Source: an uncultured Slackia sp.
GTDB lineage: Bacteria > Actinomycetota > Coriobacteriia > Coriobacteriales > Eggerthellaceae
Assembly (NCBI RefSeq): GCF_959608125.1
Contig: NZ_CAUHPG010000018.1
Span: 1-44,163 of the forward strand
Direction: 5' to 3'
Length of the DNA: 44,163 nucleotides
This document shows positions 1-8,663 of the stretch, piece by piece (position 1 is the stretch's first letter; each line of letters begins with the position of its first letter). The translations under genes and the position numbers were made by a program. Below the pieces are notes generated by a model. The model was given only the letters and a program-made list of their open reading frames with translations. It was not told where the DNA came from and did not search any database.

Positions 1-1216
1 CATGCGCCGACACGCCGCGTATGGCATGCGCCACATCGCAGCCGCACAGAAGGCCCGTCACGTCGACGTTTCCGCCGAAATACTCGTTTTTCACGAGCAG
101 CGGAATCAAGCGGCCGGCAAGCTCGCTTTCGTCCATCATGGCCGCCATGCAATCGCGCTGCGCTTCGCCGAGGGCGTAATAGACATGCGCATCGTATTCC
201 TCGAGCACCTTCGCCAAACGCGCGATGTCTTCGGCCGCGTCGTCCCATTCCATGATCTGGCTTCTCACGATGCCGATGCCGTCTTCGAACATGGAGAAAT
301 CGCCGTAATGAGACGCCGGCGGAATATGGGCCAGCACGTCGCCTGGATAGGCATTGCAGTAGAACTCGTCAGCCAGATGCACCCATGGATGGCCGCGCTC
401 CTCCAAGGCATAGCGCTGGAAAGGCTCGACCGCGTCGACCACCGCACGGGCGTCGTCGGGATCGTTGAAGCTTTTCTCGAAACGCGTCTGGTGCTTGGTG
501 AACCCGAGCGGCACGATGCCGACGTTTTCGATGCCCGGATGCGTATACGCCCATGCGAGCGTCTTTTTCAACTCGTCGCCGTCGTTGATGCCGGGAACGA
601 GCACGATCTGGGCGTGCACCTCGATGCCGCCTTCCAGCAGGCGCTCGAGCATCGCGACTCCGTGCGGAGCGTGCTTGCCGATCATCTTCTTACGCAGCTC
701 AGGCGTGATGGCATGCAGGGAAACGCGCAGGGGCGACACCTGGCGCTCGATGATGAGCTCGGCGTCTTCCTCACTTAAGTTGGTCAGCGTGACGAAGTTG
801 CCTTGCAGAAAGCTCAGGCGCCAATCGTCGTCGCGCAGCACGAGCGTGTCGCGCGATTCCTCGGGAAGCTGGCGCATGAAACAGAACACGCACGCGTTGC
901 GGCATGTGCGGATGCCGTCGAACACCGCGCCGTCGAACGTGATGCCCCAGTTCTCCCCCTCTTCGCGCTCGAGAACCACGGTGCCGCTTTCGCCGTCGAG
1001 ATCGATATAGGAAAGCTCGATTTCGTCGTCGGCGCTATACCACTGCCAGTCGATGACGTCGCGCAGCGGATGGCCGTCGACCGCGCAGATCTTGCAGCCC
1101 GGCTCGAAACCCGCATCGTAGGCGGGAGAATCCTCTTCGACCTCGATGATCACCGCAGCGGTTCGCGCCGGATCGCCGGGATATTCCCGCACGCCGGCGC
1201 AAGCTTTGCATTCCAT
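1..1216 (-). CDS. PDZ/radical SAM protein, DUF512 family (partial)
   Basis: The frame opens at an ATG at 1214-1216 with AGGAG just upstream and runs off the left edge, so the C-terminus is missing. The first ~85 residues form a PDZ-like domain (DSPAYDAGF..GCKICAVDG). A radical-SAM core follows with the cluster motif CRNACVFC (CX3CX2C), then FMRQLPEESR and SLHAITPELR. This order, PDZ then radical SAM then DUF512, is that of the TIGR03279-type putative radical SAM enzymes, which bind a 4Fe-4S cluster and SAM; their substrate is not known to me. In related bacteria the gene often precedes der and plsY, which would lie outside the window. A terminator for the upstream M23 peptidase gene ends only 15 nt before this ATG, so it probably has its own promoter or depends on readthrough. 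Confidence 0.88.
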   Translation of the reverse strand, partial: MECKACAGVREYPGDPARTAAVIIEVEEDSPAYDAGFEPGCKICAVDGHPLRDVIDWQWYSADDEIELSYIDLDGESGTVVLEREEGENWGITFDGAVFDGIRTCRNACVFCFMRQLPEESRDTLVLRDDDWRLSFLQGNFVTLTNLSEEDAELIIERQVSPLRVSLHAITPELRKKMIGKHAPHGVAMLERLLEGGIEVHAQIVLVPGINDGDELKKTLAWAYTHPGIENVGIVPLGFTKHQTRFEKSFNDPDDARAVVDAVEPFQRYALEERGHPWVHLADEFYCNAYPGDVLAHIPPASHYGDFSMFEDGIGIVRSQIMEWDDAAEDIARLAKVLEEYDAHVYYALGEAQRDCMAAMMDESELAGRLIPLLVKNEYFGGNVDVTGLLCGCDVAHAIRGVSAH

Positions 1217-1230
1217 TGATGCTCCTATCG

Positions 1231-1259
1231 AAAAAGGGGCGGCCCGCATGAGGCCGCCC
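1231..1259 (-). terminator. Intrinsic terminator of the M23 peptidase gene
   Basis: On the minus strand an 8-bp perfect GC stem (GGGCGGCC/GGCCGCCC, arms 1252-1259 and 1237-1244) with a 7-nt loop is followed by five U (1231-1235). It lies 17 nt past the stop of the peptidase gene. Confidence 0.85.
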
Positions 1260-1276
1260 TCTGAGGTACGTAGTCG

Positions 1277-2497
1277 TTACCAGCCGAAATACGCCGTGGG
1301 ATTGACCGCCGTGCCCGTGACTCCGTTCGGAGAGTTCACATTGATCTGGAAGTGCAGATGGGCGCCGGTGGAAAAACCCGTATTGCCGGAAACCATGATC
1401 TGCTGGCCCGCCGAGACCTTCTGGCCCACGCTGACCAGAAGCTGACTGCCATGCAGATACCAGCTCACGATGCCGCCGCCGTGGTTGACCGTGACGGCCT
1501 GGCCGCCCGTACCGAACCAACCGGACGTGGTCACCGTGCCGTCGGCCATGCAATAGACGGGCTCGTACTTGCAGCTCAAATCGACGCCTTGATGGTAATC
1601 GCCGATCGAAGCGCGCCATCCGAAACCGCTGGTGATGAACTTGCCGGGAGCAGGGTTCACCCAGCCCGACACGCTTGTCGAAGGCGTCGAAGAGGTTGAC
1701 CCGCCGTTGGAAGGAGACGAGGGACGGGAAGCGGCGGCCTGCTGCTTGGCAAGCGCCTCTTCTGCGGCCTTCTTGGCGGCTTCCTCCTTCTCGCGCGCGG
1801 CGTCGGCATCCATGCGAATCTGCTCGATCTCGGCATGGATGGCGATGATGTCTTCGCTCATGCGGTCGTATTCCGCCTGAAGCGAAGCCTGAGCGCTTTC
1901 GAGCTCCTCTTTTGCGGCGCGCGCCTTCGAGAGCTCCTCGGCCGCGATCTGCTCCTGCTTCGAGTACTCTTCGCGGGCCGCTTCGGCCTCGGCCTTGGCG
2001 TCCTTGCTTTCCTGGACCAACTTGGCGTCCTGCTGGCCGATCTTTTCCATGGAATCCCAATTGGTCACGAAGTCTTCAAACGACTCCGAGCCGAAAAGCA
2101 CGTCGATGAAAGACGGCTCGCCCTTGCGATAGATAGCCGTGGCGCGATCGCTCAGCTGTTCATGGAGCTGGGCGATACGCACGGTGGCCTCATCGATGCG
2201 GTCCTGGGCTTCGTTCATGGCGTCGACCGCGGCCTCATGGGCGTCGTTTGCCACATTATAACGTTCGAGCGCCTCATTGAACTGGGCCTGAAGCGCTTCG
2301 AGCTTCGCAGCCATTTCGTCTGCCTGGGCCTGCTTTTCGGCGGCGGAGGCTTCGAGATCGTTCGCCTTGGCGTCCAATTCATCGGATTCTGCAGCGTAGG
2401 CAAGCCACGGGAACAGCATCATGGCTCCGGCGGCGCCGGCTGCTTTAAGAAAATTACGGCGCGTCCAGCCGTGCAAGTGAGAGCTTGTTTCGGTCAT
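1277..2497 (-). CDS. Tat-exported M23 family peptidase with coiled coil
   Basis: A 406-aa protein begins at ATG 2495-2497 with AGGAGC upstream; an ATG 13 codons earlier has no such site. The N-terminus carries a twin-arginine signal (TRRNFLKAAG, residues 12-21) followed by a hydrophobic stretch ending near AYAAE. Residues ~40-250 are a long charged coiled coil like that of PcsB/EnvC-type proteins. A Ser/Pro/Gly-rich linker leads to a C-terminal LytM/M23 domain with the zinc ligands seen as HQGVD and HLHF. Such proteins cleave peptidoglycan cross-links or activate amidases at the division site; the coiled coil usually mediates regulation by FtsEX-like partners, which is inference here. Tat rather than Sec export is the odd point for this family. 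It is followed by a strong terminator. Confidence 0.9.
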   Translation of the reverse strand: MTETSSHLHGWTRRNFLKAAGAAGAMMLFPWLAYAAESDELDAKANDLEASAAEKQAQADEMAAKLEALQAQFNEALERYNVANDAHEAAVDAMNEAQDRIDEATVRIAQLHEQLSDRATAIYRKGEPSFIDVLFGSESFEDFVTNWDSMEKIGQQDAKLVQESKDAKAEAEAAREEYSKQEQIAAEELSKARAAKEELESAQASLQAEYDRMSEDIIAIHAEIEQIRMDADAAREKEEAAKKAAEEALAKQQAAASRPSSPSNGGSTSSTPSTSVSGWVNPAPGKFITSGFGWRASIGDYHQGVDLSCKYEPVYCMADGTVTTSGWFGTGGQAVTVNHGGGIVSWYLHGSQLLVSVGQKVSAGQQIMVSGNTGFSTGAHLHFQINVNSPNGVTGTAVNPTAYFGW

Positions 2498-2586
2498 AGT
2501 GTGATCGCTCCTGATCTGTCGAGCATTGCCGAGCAATGTCTTTGAACCCTATGATGATAGCAGGAGCGACACGCCCGCTTCCACTT

Positions 2587-3414
2587 TTACAATGTTTCCA
2601 AATAATCGACTACTGCACAGATCTGGTCATCAGGCGTCGAGGCGCCGGCGGTCACGCCCACCGTCTCGCAGCCTTCAAACCATGCGGAATCGATTTCATC
2701 GACGTGTTCGATGAAATACGAACGCTCGCAGTGGGCCTTGCAGATGTCGTAGAGATGCGTGGTGTTCGACGAGTTCTTTCCGCCGATAACCACAATGGCG
2801 TCCACTTCATCGGCCAAATCGGCCGCGGAATTCTGCCTCTGGCGCGTAGCGAAGCAGATCGTGTTCTTCACCACGGGTTCGATGCCGCGCGCGCGAATCG
2901 CCTCGACCACGGAATCGAGCTTCTCCTTGCTCTCCGTGGTCTGCACGACGATACCGACGGGTTCGATGAGCTCGTCGGGGAGCTCATCGACGTCGGCCAC
3001 CACCACGGCACGCTCGCCCGCATGGCCGCACAGGCCTTTGACCTCAGGGTGCTCGGCGCGGCCGATCACGACTACCGTGCCGCCCGCATCGCGCAGCTCG
3101 CCTGCGGAACGCTGGGCCTTCGCCACATGGGGACATGTGGCGTCGATTACCGTCAAACCCTTGTCCTTGAGCTGCTGCAGCACGTGGGGCTCGACCCCGT
3201 GGCTGCGAATGACAACGATGCCGCTCTCGATATCGTCGACGCATTTCGCCGCCTTGACGCCCTGTTCTTCGAGCTGTTTGACAACGGTAGGATTATGAAT
3301 CAGAGGGCCGAGCGTATAGGTATCGTCCTCGTCCATCATGGCTGCGACGGCCATATCGAGCGCACGCTCGACTCCGTAGCACACTCCTGCATGCTTCGCC
3401 CTGACAACGCGCAT
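2587..3414 (-). CDS. ispH: 4-hydroxy-3-methylbut-2-enyl diphosphate reductase
   Basis: A 275-aa protein with normal IspH length. The three cluster cysteines are visible in their family contexts: HAGVCYG (Cys12), DATCPHV and KNTICFATRQRQ; the motifs SHG, QTTES and SSNTTHL also fit. IspH reduces HMBPP to IPP and DMAPP at the end of the MEP isoprenoid pathway, using a 4Fe-4S cluster. The start chosen is the ATG at 3412-3414 with GGGGAG upstream. The frame stays open through the upstream acyltransferase gene, but that is only an overlapping open frame and not a fusion. It is the last gene of the tightly packed cluster that begins with the site-2 protease; only 5 nt separate it from the acyltransferase stop. 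Confidence 0.96.
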   Translation of the reverse strand: MRVVRAKHAGVCYGVERALDMAVAAMMDEDDTYTLGPLIHNPTVVKQLEEQGVKAAKCVDDIESGIVVIRSHGVEPHVLQQLKDKGLTVIDATCPHVAKAQRSAGELRDAGGTVVVIGRAEHPEVKGLCGHAGERAVVVADVDELPDELIEPVGIVVQTTESKEKLDSVVEAIRARGIEPVVKNTICFATRQRQNSAADLADEVDAIVVIGGKNSSNTTHLYDICKAHCERSYFIEHVDEIDSAWFEGCETVGVTAGASTPDDQICAVVDYLETL

Positions 3415-3419
3415 ATCGG

Positions 3420-4232
3420 CTACTCCCCTTTTCGTGACATATCGCACCCCGCGAATGCGGAGGCGAAATCCTTCGCATCGGGGAAAAGCTCCCCCATATC
3501 GACCTGCTCGCGATCGATGTCGCGAGCAAGCGCATAGCACTCCCTCATGACATACCACGACGCGGCATCGAGCCTGTCTTCTTTGGGAAGAAAGTCGAAA
3601 TCTTCCAAGAAAACCGGCGCCCCGAAAACCACCTCGATTTTCGGGAAATGAACGAGCTTGCTCCCCTTCGGCTTGATCTTCTCGACGTTGCGCACGCTCG
3701 ACGGAACGATCGCGGCCTTGCCCATGCGCGCGATGAACGCCACGCCCGCATGCAGCTCGGGATCGGCCGTACCGCGTCCGCGGCGCGTGCCCTCGGGAAA
3801 GATTCCGACGACCTCGCCACGCTTGAGCATCGAGGAGGCGCGCTTGATAGCGGTCCTGTCGGCGCTCGAACGCTTGATGGGAAACGCCCCTACGCGCGAG
3901 ATGACCTGGCCTGCCAGACCCTTCGCATTCGCGAACATGTTGTCGCGCGCCATGAACCTGATCCACTGGCTCGGGCGCGCCGACAACCACAGAAACACCG
4001 GATCGAGATACGACACGTGGTTCCCGGCGACGACGCATCCTTTTCCGTCGCGAAACGCGCGCACGTGCTCGACGCCTTCGACGGAGAACCTGAAGGCGAC
4101 CTTGAACGCTGCGAACAAAACGCCGTAGACCACGTTGCCCACCAGATGAGGAATGGGCTTGACGCCCTTTCCTTCGCGCTCGGCCGAAGCCGCATCCATG
4201 GGCATGTCCCACATTTCCTTATATGCAAGCAT
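3420..4232 (-). CDS. 1-acylglycerol-3-phosphate acyltransferase-like protein (PlsC family)
   Basis: 270 aa of the LPLAT/PlsC superfamily. The HX4D catalytic motif is NHVSYLD (about residue 90), and the FPEGTRRG substrate-binding motif is near residue 168. A hydrophobic stretch near residues 35-50 would anchor it at the inner face of the membrane, where it would transfer an acyl group to lysophosphatidic acid to make phosphatidic acid. The start at 4232 lies 8 nt after the cmk stop. An ATG at 4203-4205 has a clearer AAGGA upstream and is a real alternative. The cmk-plsC-ispH arrangement is common in Gram-positive bacteria. Exact acyl acceptor cannot be read from sequence. Confidence 0.88.
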   Translation of the reverse strand: MLAYKEMWDMPMDAASAEREGKGVKPIPHLVGNVVYGVLFAAFKVAFRFSVEGVEHVRAFRDGKGCVVAGNHVSYLDPVFLWLSARPSQWIRFMARDNMFANAKGLAGQVISRVGAFPIKRSSADRTAIKRASSMLKRGEVVGIFPEGTRRGRGTADPELHAGVAFIARMGKAAIVPSSVRNVEKIKPKGSKLVHFPKIEVVFGAPVFLEDFDFLPKEDRLDAASWYVMRECYALARDIDREQVDMGELFPDAKDFASAFAGCDMSRKGE

Positions 4233-4240
4233 CGGCGCCC

Positions 4241-4918
4241 CTAGAAGCCGCGTGCTGCGCGGGCGCGCCCGCAGATGTCGTCGATCACGTCTTCGATGGC
4301 GCGGCCCGTGGAATCCATCTGCACCGCATCTTCCGCGGCCGTCAGAGGAGCGGTCGCGCGGTTCGAATCGAGCTCGTCTCGACGCACGATGTCGGCGAGC
4401 ACCTCGTCGAAGTCGACCGAGCCGACACCGCGAGCCTCGTTCTGCAGGACGCGACGACGGGCGCGCTCTTCGTTGCTCGCGGTCAAGAACACCTTGACCT
4501 CGGCATTCGGAAAAACCACCGTACCGATATCGCGGCCCTCGATGACGAAATCTCCCTCACGGCCGAGCCTGCGCTGCTGTTCGACGAGCGCTTCGCGCAC
4601 GAGCGGATGCGCCGACACGATGCTGACCGAACGGTCGACCCGCGCGGTACGGATAGCATCGGTCACTTCGACGCCGTCGACGAAGACGCGCTTGGGAACG
4701 GGATCGCCTTCGACGTGGCCGAACGAGATGGCCTTTTCACGGGCGATGGTCGCGCAGCACTGCTCATCGGACAGGTCGAATCCTTCCTCAAGCGCGACCA
4801 GCGCGACGCAGCGATACATAGCACCGGTGTCGAGGCAGCTGAAGCCGAGGTTTTTCGCAACGGCCTTGGCGACCGTCGATTTTCCCGCCCCCGAAGGGCC
4901 GTCTATAGCAATAATCAT
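4241..4918 (-). CDS. cmk: Cytidylate kinase
   Basis: 225 aa, the usual length. The N-terminus has the P-loop GPSGAGKS (residues 7-14), followed by LDTGAMYR and, further on, IEGRDIGTVVFP, all diagnostic of (d)CMP kinase, which phosphorylates CMP and dCMP with ATP. It sits between aroA and the plsC-like gene on the same strand. The 99-nt gap before it contains a weak hairpin and a possible -10 box, so it may be partly uncoupled from aroA. Confidence 0.96.
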   Translation of the reverse strand: MIIAIDGPSGAGKSTVAKAVAKNLGFSCLDTGAMYRCVALVALEEGFDLSDEQCCATIAREKAISFGHVEGDPVPKRVFVDGVEVTDAIRTARVDRSVSIVSAHPLVREALVEQQRRLGREGDFVIEGRDIGTVVFPNAEVKVFLTASNEERARRRVLQNEARGVGSVDFDEVLADIVRRDELDSNRATAPLTAAEDAVQMDSTGRAIEDVIDDICGRARAARGF

Positions 4919-4962
4919 GAAATGCCTTTCTTGAAAACCGTGCGCGCTATCGCAGACGCACT

Positions 4963-4993
4963 AGTATAAAGCGAAACGCGGAAATATGCCGCG
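4963..4993 (-). promoter_or_regulatory. Weak hairpin plus possible -10 box upstream of cmk
   Basis: In the aroA-cmk gap, minus-strand CGCGG/CCGCG (4977-4993) forms a 5-bp stem followed by UUUCG, and a TATACT (4963-4968) lies just beyond it. The -35 region is poor, so this is only a candidate internal terminator/promoter. Confidence 0.3.
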
Positions 4994-5017
4994 GTCGCTT
5001 TCAGAAAGATGGCCGCA

Positions 5018-6352
5018 TCAGGCGCGACGCGAGAGCGAGGCGATGTCGTCGAGGAAGCCGGGGTAACTTACCGATACCGCCTCGAAGCCGTCGACCTGTA
5101 CCGGCACGGTTCCCGTCAGGCCGACAAGAGCCCAGGTCATGGCCAGGCGATGGTCGCCACCCGAGGAGAATCGGAGCCCTTCGGGCACCTTCAGGCCTGG
5201 ATCGCCTTCGATATAAAGGTCGTTTCCATCCATCCATGCGTTGACGCCGAGCTTGGCGAGCCCGTCGATGATAGCCGCGATACGATCCGTCTCCTTCACG
5301 CGCAGCTCGCTCACTTCGCGGAATACCGTGATGCCGCGCGCATGCGCCGCCACGAGAGCGAGTACGGGAACCTCGTCGACGAGCGATGCGATCTTTTCCG
5401 CAGGAACCTCGCAGCCGTGCAGGTTCTCGCAATACTGGACCGAAATGATGCCCGAGAGCTCTTTGCCCGCCGACGCCACGCCACGACGAGACGCGTCGAC
5501 GCCCATCTGCTCAAGCGTGCGCAGGAAGCCGATGCGAGCGGGATTGAGCGAAACGCCTTCGATCTGGATGGCGCTTCCGGGCATAAGGGCCGCGGCGCAC
5601 GCAAGAAATGCCGCCGATGACGGATCGCCCGGAACATCGATTTCACAGGCCTGCATCGAGGCGGGGCCGCTCACCTGGGCCATGCCCGACGCCGCCGTGG
5701 TCTGCACGCCGAAACGCGGCAGCATGAGTTCGGTGTGATTGCGCGAAGGAGAAGGCTCGACGACGCGCGTGACGCCCTCCGCTCCGATACCTGCAAGCAA
5801 AACAGCCGTTTTCACCTGGGCGGACGCAACGGGAGAATCATAGTCGATCGCGCGCAGCGAACGCGTGCCGCGAACCGTCAAAGGAAGCGTTCCCCTGTCT
5901 TCGGGATAGAACCGCGCGCCCATCCTGGAAAGCGGGGCGGTCACGCGCAGCATAGGGCGGCGGCGCAGCGAATCATCGCCCGTCAGCTCGACTTCGATAT
6001 CCCACGGCGCGAGGATGCCCATGAGCAGTCTGACGGTCGTTCCCGAATTGCCGCAGTCGATCGGCGCGTCGGGCGTTCGCGGACCCCGTGCGCCCCAGCC
6101 GGTGATCCCGCCCGCAAGGCTTCCATCCGCCATCTTCTCCAGCACGACACGAGCGCCGAGCTGCTGGACGGCGCGAACCGAGGAGCGCACGTCATCGGAA
6201 TCGAGCACGCCGGAAAGGCGGGTCGTGCCTTCCGCCATGGCGGCGAACAGCACCGCCCTATGAGAAATGCTCTTGTCCCCCGGCACATGCGCGCTGCCCA
6301 TCAGGGGGCCTTCGAGCGGTTCGATAGTCGTGGTTTTTGCCTGCGTATCCAT
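5018..6352 (-). CDS. aroA: 3-phosphoshikimate 1-carboxyvinyltransferase (EPSP synthase)
   Basis: 444 aa, full length. It carries all the family landmarks: PGDKSISHR (residues 24-32), CGNSGTTVRLL, RVKETDRI and GGDHRLAM. The enzyme joins PEP to shikimate-3-phosphate in the shikimate pathway to chorismate. Its start ATG has GAGGAGC upstream. It lies 30 nt downstream of the pseudouridine synthase gene and upstream of cmk, within the scpA-scpB-rluB-aroA-cmk string seen in many Gram-positive genomes. Confidence 0.97.
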   Translation of the reverse strand: MDTQAKTTTIEPLEGPLMGSAHVPGDKSISHRAVLFAAMAEGTTRLSGVLDSDDVRSSVRAVQQLGARVVLEKMADGSLAGGITGWGARGPRTPDAPIDCGNSGTTVRLLMGILAPWDIEVELTGDDSLRRRPMLRVTAPLSRMGARFYPEDRGTLPLTVRGTRSLRAIDYDSPVASAQVKTAVLLAGIGAEGVTRVVEPSPSRNHTELMLPRFGVQTTAASGMAQVSGPASMQACEIDVPGDPSSAAFLACAAALMPGSAIQIEGVSLNPARIGFLRTLEQMGVDASRRGVASAGKELSGIISVQYCENLHGCEVPAEKIASLVDEVPVLALVAAHARGITVFREVSELRVKETDRIAAIIDGLAKLGVNAWMDGNDLYIEGDPGLKVPEGLRFSSGGDHRLAMTWALVGLTGTVPVQVDGFEAVSVSYPGFLDDIASLSRRA

Positions 6353-6382
6353 AATCGCTCCTCGTCGTCGACCGACACGCGT

Positions 6383-7174
6383 CTAAGCGCGCCCTGAAGC
6401 GGATTCTACCACTGCGCCCTCGAGCCCGGCAGCACGACGAAGCGCCGCCACCTCATCCTCGTCCAAGACACGCCATGCGCCTTCCCCGAGGCCGCGGAGC
6501 CCGAGCGGGCCGAAGCTTTTCCTATGCAACTCGACCACTGGATGCCCTACGAAGGAACACATTCTTCTGACCTGGCGTTTCCTTCCTTCATGGATGGTGA
6601 TGGAGACGAGCGAGCGACCATGCGACGCATCGAGCAGCTCTACTTCGGCCGGAAGCGTCATGCCGTCGTCGAGCAGCACGCCCTCGCGAAGACGGCGCGC
6701 TTCGTCAGGCGTCATGATGCCGTCGACCAGCGCCTCGTAGGTCTTGTCGACGTGCTTGCGCGGATGAAGCAGCCCGTTGCCAAGCTCCCCGTCCGTCGAG
6801 AACAGCAGCAACCCCGTGGTGTCGTAGTCGAGCCTGCCGATCGGGAAAAGCCCCGGATAGCGATCGTGCGGCACGAGGTCGGCGACCGTCGGGCGGCCTT
6901 GGGGGTCCGACATCGTGGTGATGTAGCCTGCAGGTTTATGCAGCATGATCGTCACGGCGCCGTCGGCCAGGCGCACCGTCATGCCGTCCACGGTCACCGT
7001 GTCCACGCGGGGGTCGACCTTGCTGCCCAGCTCGGTTGTCACCTTGCCGTTCACGCGAACGCGACCCGCAGTCATGAGGTTTTCGCTCCCCCGCCTGCTC
7101 GCAACGCCCGCACGGGCGAGAAACTTCTGCAAGCGCATCGGCACGATACGCGTCTTTTCGGTCTCATCGGACAA
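6383..7174 (-). CDS. rluB: 23S rRNA pseudouridine synthase, RsuA/RluB family
   Basis: An N-terminal S4 RNA-binding domain (RLQKFLARAGVASRRG) is followed by a pseudouridine synthase domain with the catalytic aspartate in GRLDYDTTGLLL and the RQVRRM segment of the RsuA/RluB/E/F group. The family isomerises a uridine in rRNA; assignment to 23S U2605 (RluB) is by neighbourhood with ScpB. I start it at TTG 7172-7174 because an ideal AAAGGAGG lies 6 nt upstream inside the end of scpB and the start overlaps the scpB stop. The ATG at 7138, 12 codons later, is the alternative and lacks that site. Predicted length is 263 aa. Confidence 0.9.
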   Translation of the reverse strand: MSDETEKTRIVPMRLQKFLARAGVASRRGSENLMTAGRVRVNGKVTTELGSKVDPRVDTVTVDGMTVRLADGAVTIMLHKPAGYITTMSDPQGRPTVADLVPHDRYPGLFPIGRLDYDTTGLLLFSTDGELGNGLLHPRKHVDKTYEALVDGIMTPDEARRLREGVLLDDGMTLPAEVELLDASHGRSLVSITIHEGRKRQVRRMCSFVGHPVVELHRKSFGPLGLRGLGEGAWRVLDEDEVAALRRAAGLEGAVVESASGRA

Positions 7175-7877
7175 GGCCGTCCTCCTTTGCATCATAGGGC
7201 TCGAACTCGAACTCGTCGGCAAAATCCGATACGAAGCCCGCATCGAGCGCAGCATCTTCGTCATTGCAGGACGCAGCAGCCTCGTCGGCCTGCGCCCTGG
7301 TTATACCGAGCCTCTCCCCGATAAGCTCGCGTGTCCGTTCGTCGGGAGCGAACTGCTCGAGGTCGGGAAGGTCGGCCGGGCTGGCAAACCCGAATTTCTC
7401 GAGAAACGTGCGCGTGGTCGCATACAGCATCGGCTGCCCCGGGCTGTCCGCATCCTTGCCCGCCTCTCGAACCATCCCCTTTTCGACAAGCGAATTAAGG
7501 GGGCTATCAGAATTCACGCCGCGAATCGACGCCACCTGGGAGCGCGTGACCGGCTGACAGTACGCGACCACCGCGAGGGTCTCGAGCGCCGCCTGGGAAA
7601 GACGGCGCGTATCCCACGAGAGCACGTAACGCTCGACAAGAGCGTGATAACGCGGGTGGGTATACAGCCGCCAGCCGCCAGCCACCTCGCGCAGCTGGAT
7701 GCCCGATTCGCCCGCCGCCAAACGGTCTTGCAGCGTTGCAAGCGCCGCAACGACTCGCATGCGGTCGATTTCGAGCATCTCGGCAAGCGTCGAAGCGGCA
7801 ACGGGCTCGTCGCTGACGAACAGCAACGCCTCGATTGCTCCCGGGATGTCGGAATCGGGCAGGTCTTGAAACGTCAT
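7164..7877 (-). CDS. scpB: Segregation and condensation protein B
   Basis: 237 aa. The N-terminal winged-helix segment (IPGAIEALLFVSDEPVA) and the middle motif LAVVAYCQPVTRSQVASIRGV are typical of ScpB, the kleisin-associated subunit of the SMC-ScpAB condensin that organises the chromosome. The ATG at 7875-7877 has AAGGAG 5 nt upstream and overlaps the scpA stop as ATGA, which argues for translational coupling; a GTG two codons earlier is less likely. The C-terminal ~50 residues are acidic and family-variable. Confidence 0.95.
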   Translation of the reverse strand: MTFQDLPDSDIPGAIEALLFVSDEPVAASTLAEMLEIDRMRVVAALATLQDRLAAGESGIQLREVAGGWRLYTHPRYHALVERYVLSWDTRRLSQAALETLAVVAYCQPVTRSQVASIRGVNSDSPLNSLVEKGMVREAGKDADSPGQPMLYATTRTFLEKFGFASPADLPDLEQFAPDERTRELIGERLGITRAQADEAAASCNDEDAALDAGFVSDFADEFEFEPYDAKEDGLVR

Positions 7878-8656
7878 GACCACTCCTTTTCATCCTCTTC
7901 GCCGAAGACGAGCTCGCCGCTGTCCTCGATGAAGTCGATGGCTATATCGGCGAAAGGCCTGTCCTGACCAAGATCGACCATCGTGCGCTTGTAAAGCTCG
8001 AGCAGAGCGAGAAAGCTCGCCACCCGCACCGCAAGCGTCGGCGCATCGGCCAGAACCTCGCTGAACATCATATGCTTGCGTTCGCTGATACGGCGATGGA
8101 TCGAGCGCACATGCGTCTCCACCGGAATAGGCTTGGCGGCGATATGCTCGCTTTCCAGCAGAAACACATCACGACGCGCGAGGGCGCGGGCCGCCAGGCG
8201 CCCGAGATCGTCGAGCGAGGTCTTCTTGAGATAATCCGGCGCCAAGTCGCGGAATTCCTCATCGGGCCCGAACAAGCGAGGATGCATCAGGCCTTCGTGC
8301 TCGAAGCGCGCACCGAGGGCCGCGGCCGCGTTTTTGAACTGCTTGTAGACGATAAGCCGCTCGACCAGCATGTCGCGCGCCTCGCTAGGCGAAAGGTCCT
8401 CCAACTCGTCGACGCCCTCCTCCTCTTCGCATGGCAGAAGCGCCGCCGCCTTGATTTCGAGCAGCGTCGACGCCACCAGGAGGAAATCGCTCGCGACGTC
8501 AAGATCGAGCTGCTGCATACGGTCGACGTAGGCCAGATACTGATCGACGATCCGCGCCACCGAAATGGAGCCGATATCGACCTTCTTACGGCTGACCAGG
8601 TAAAGCAGCAGATCGAACGGCCCCTCGAAGCTATCTATGCGCACGCGATAGGACAT
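7874..8656 (-). CDS. scpA: Segregation and condensation protein A
   Basis: 260 aa. It opens with the characteristic FEGPFDLLLYLVSRKKVDI segment of the kleisin N-terminal domain and ends with a winged-helix region (SFLALLELYKRTMVDL) that contacts the SMC head. It bridges the SMC dimer and recruits ScpB. The start is ATG 8654-8656 with GGGGGA upstream, 7 nt after the stop of the site-2 protease gene. The frame is open for 45 further codons upstream, but these overlap the protease gene and are not expected to be translated. Confidence 0.95.
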   Translation of the reverse strand: MSYRVRIDSFEGPFDLLLYLVSRKKVDIGSISVARIVDQYLAYVDRMQQLDLDVASDFLLVASTLLEIKAAALLPCEEEEGVDELEDLSPSEARDMLVERLIVYKQFKNAAAALGARFEHEGLMHPRLFGPDEEFRDLAPDYLKKTSLDDLGRLAARALARRDVFLLESEHIAAKPIPVETHVRSIHRRISERKHMMFSEVLADAPTLAVRVASFLALLELYKRTMVDLGQDRPFADIAIDFIEDSGELVFGEEDEKEWS

Positions 8657-8663
8657 AGTCCCC

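Noticed and set aside
2587..4212. 541-aa PlsC-IspH fusion protein
   Set aside because: The upstream half of that frame is Arg/Gly-rich nonsense overlapping the real acyltransferase frame; IspH has its own ATG and ribosome site at 3414.
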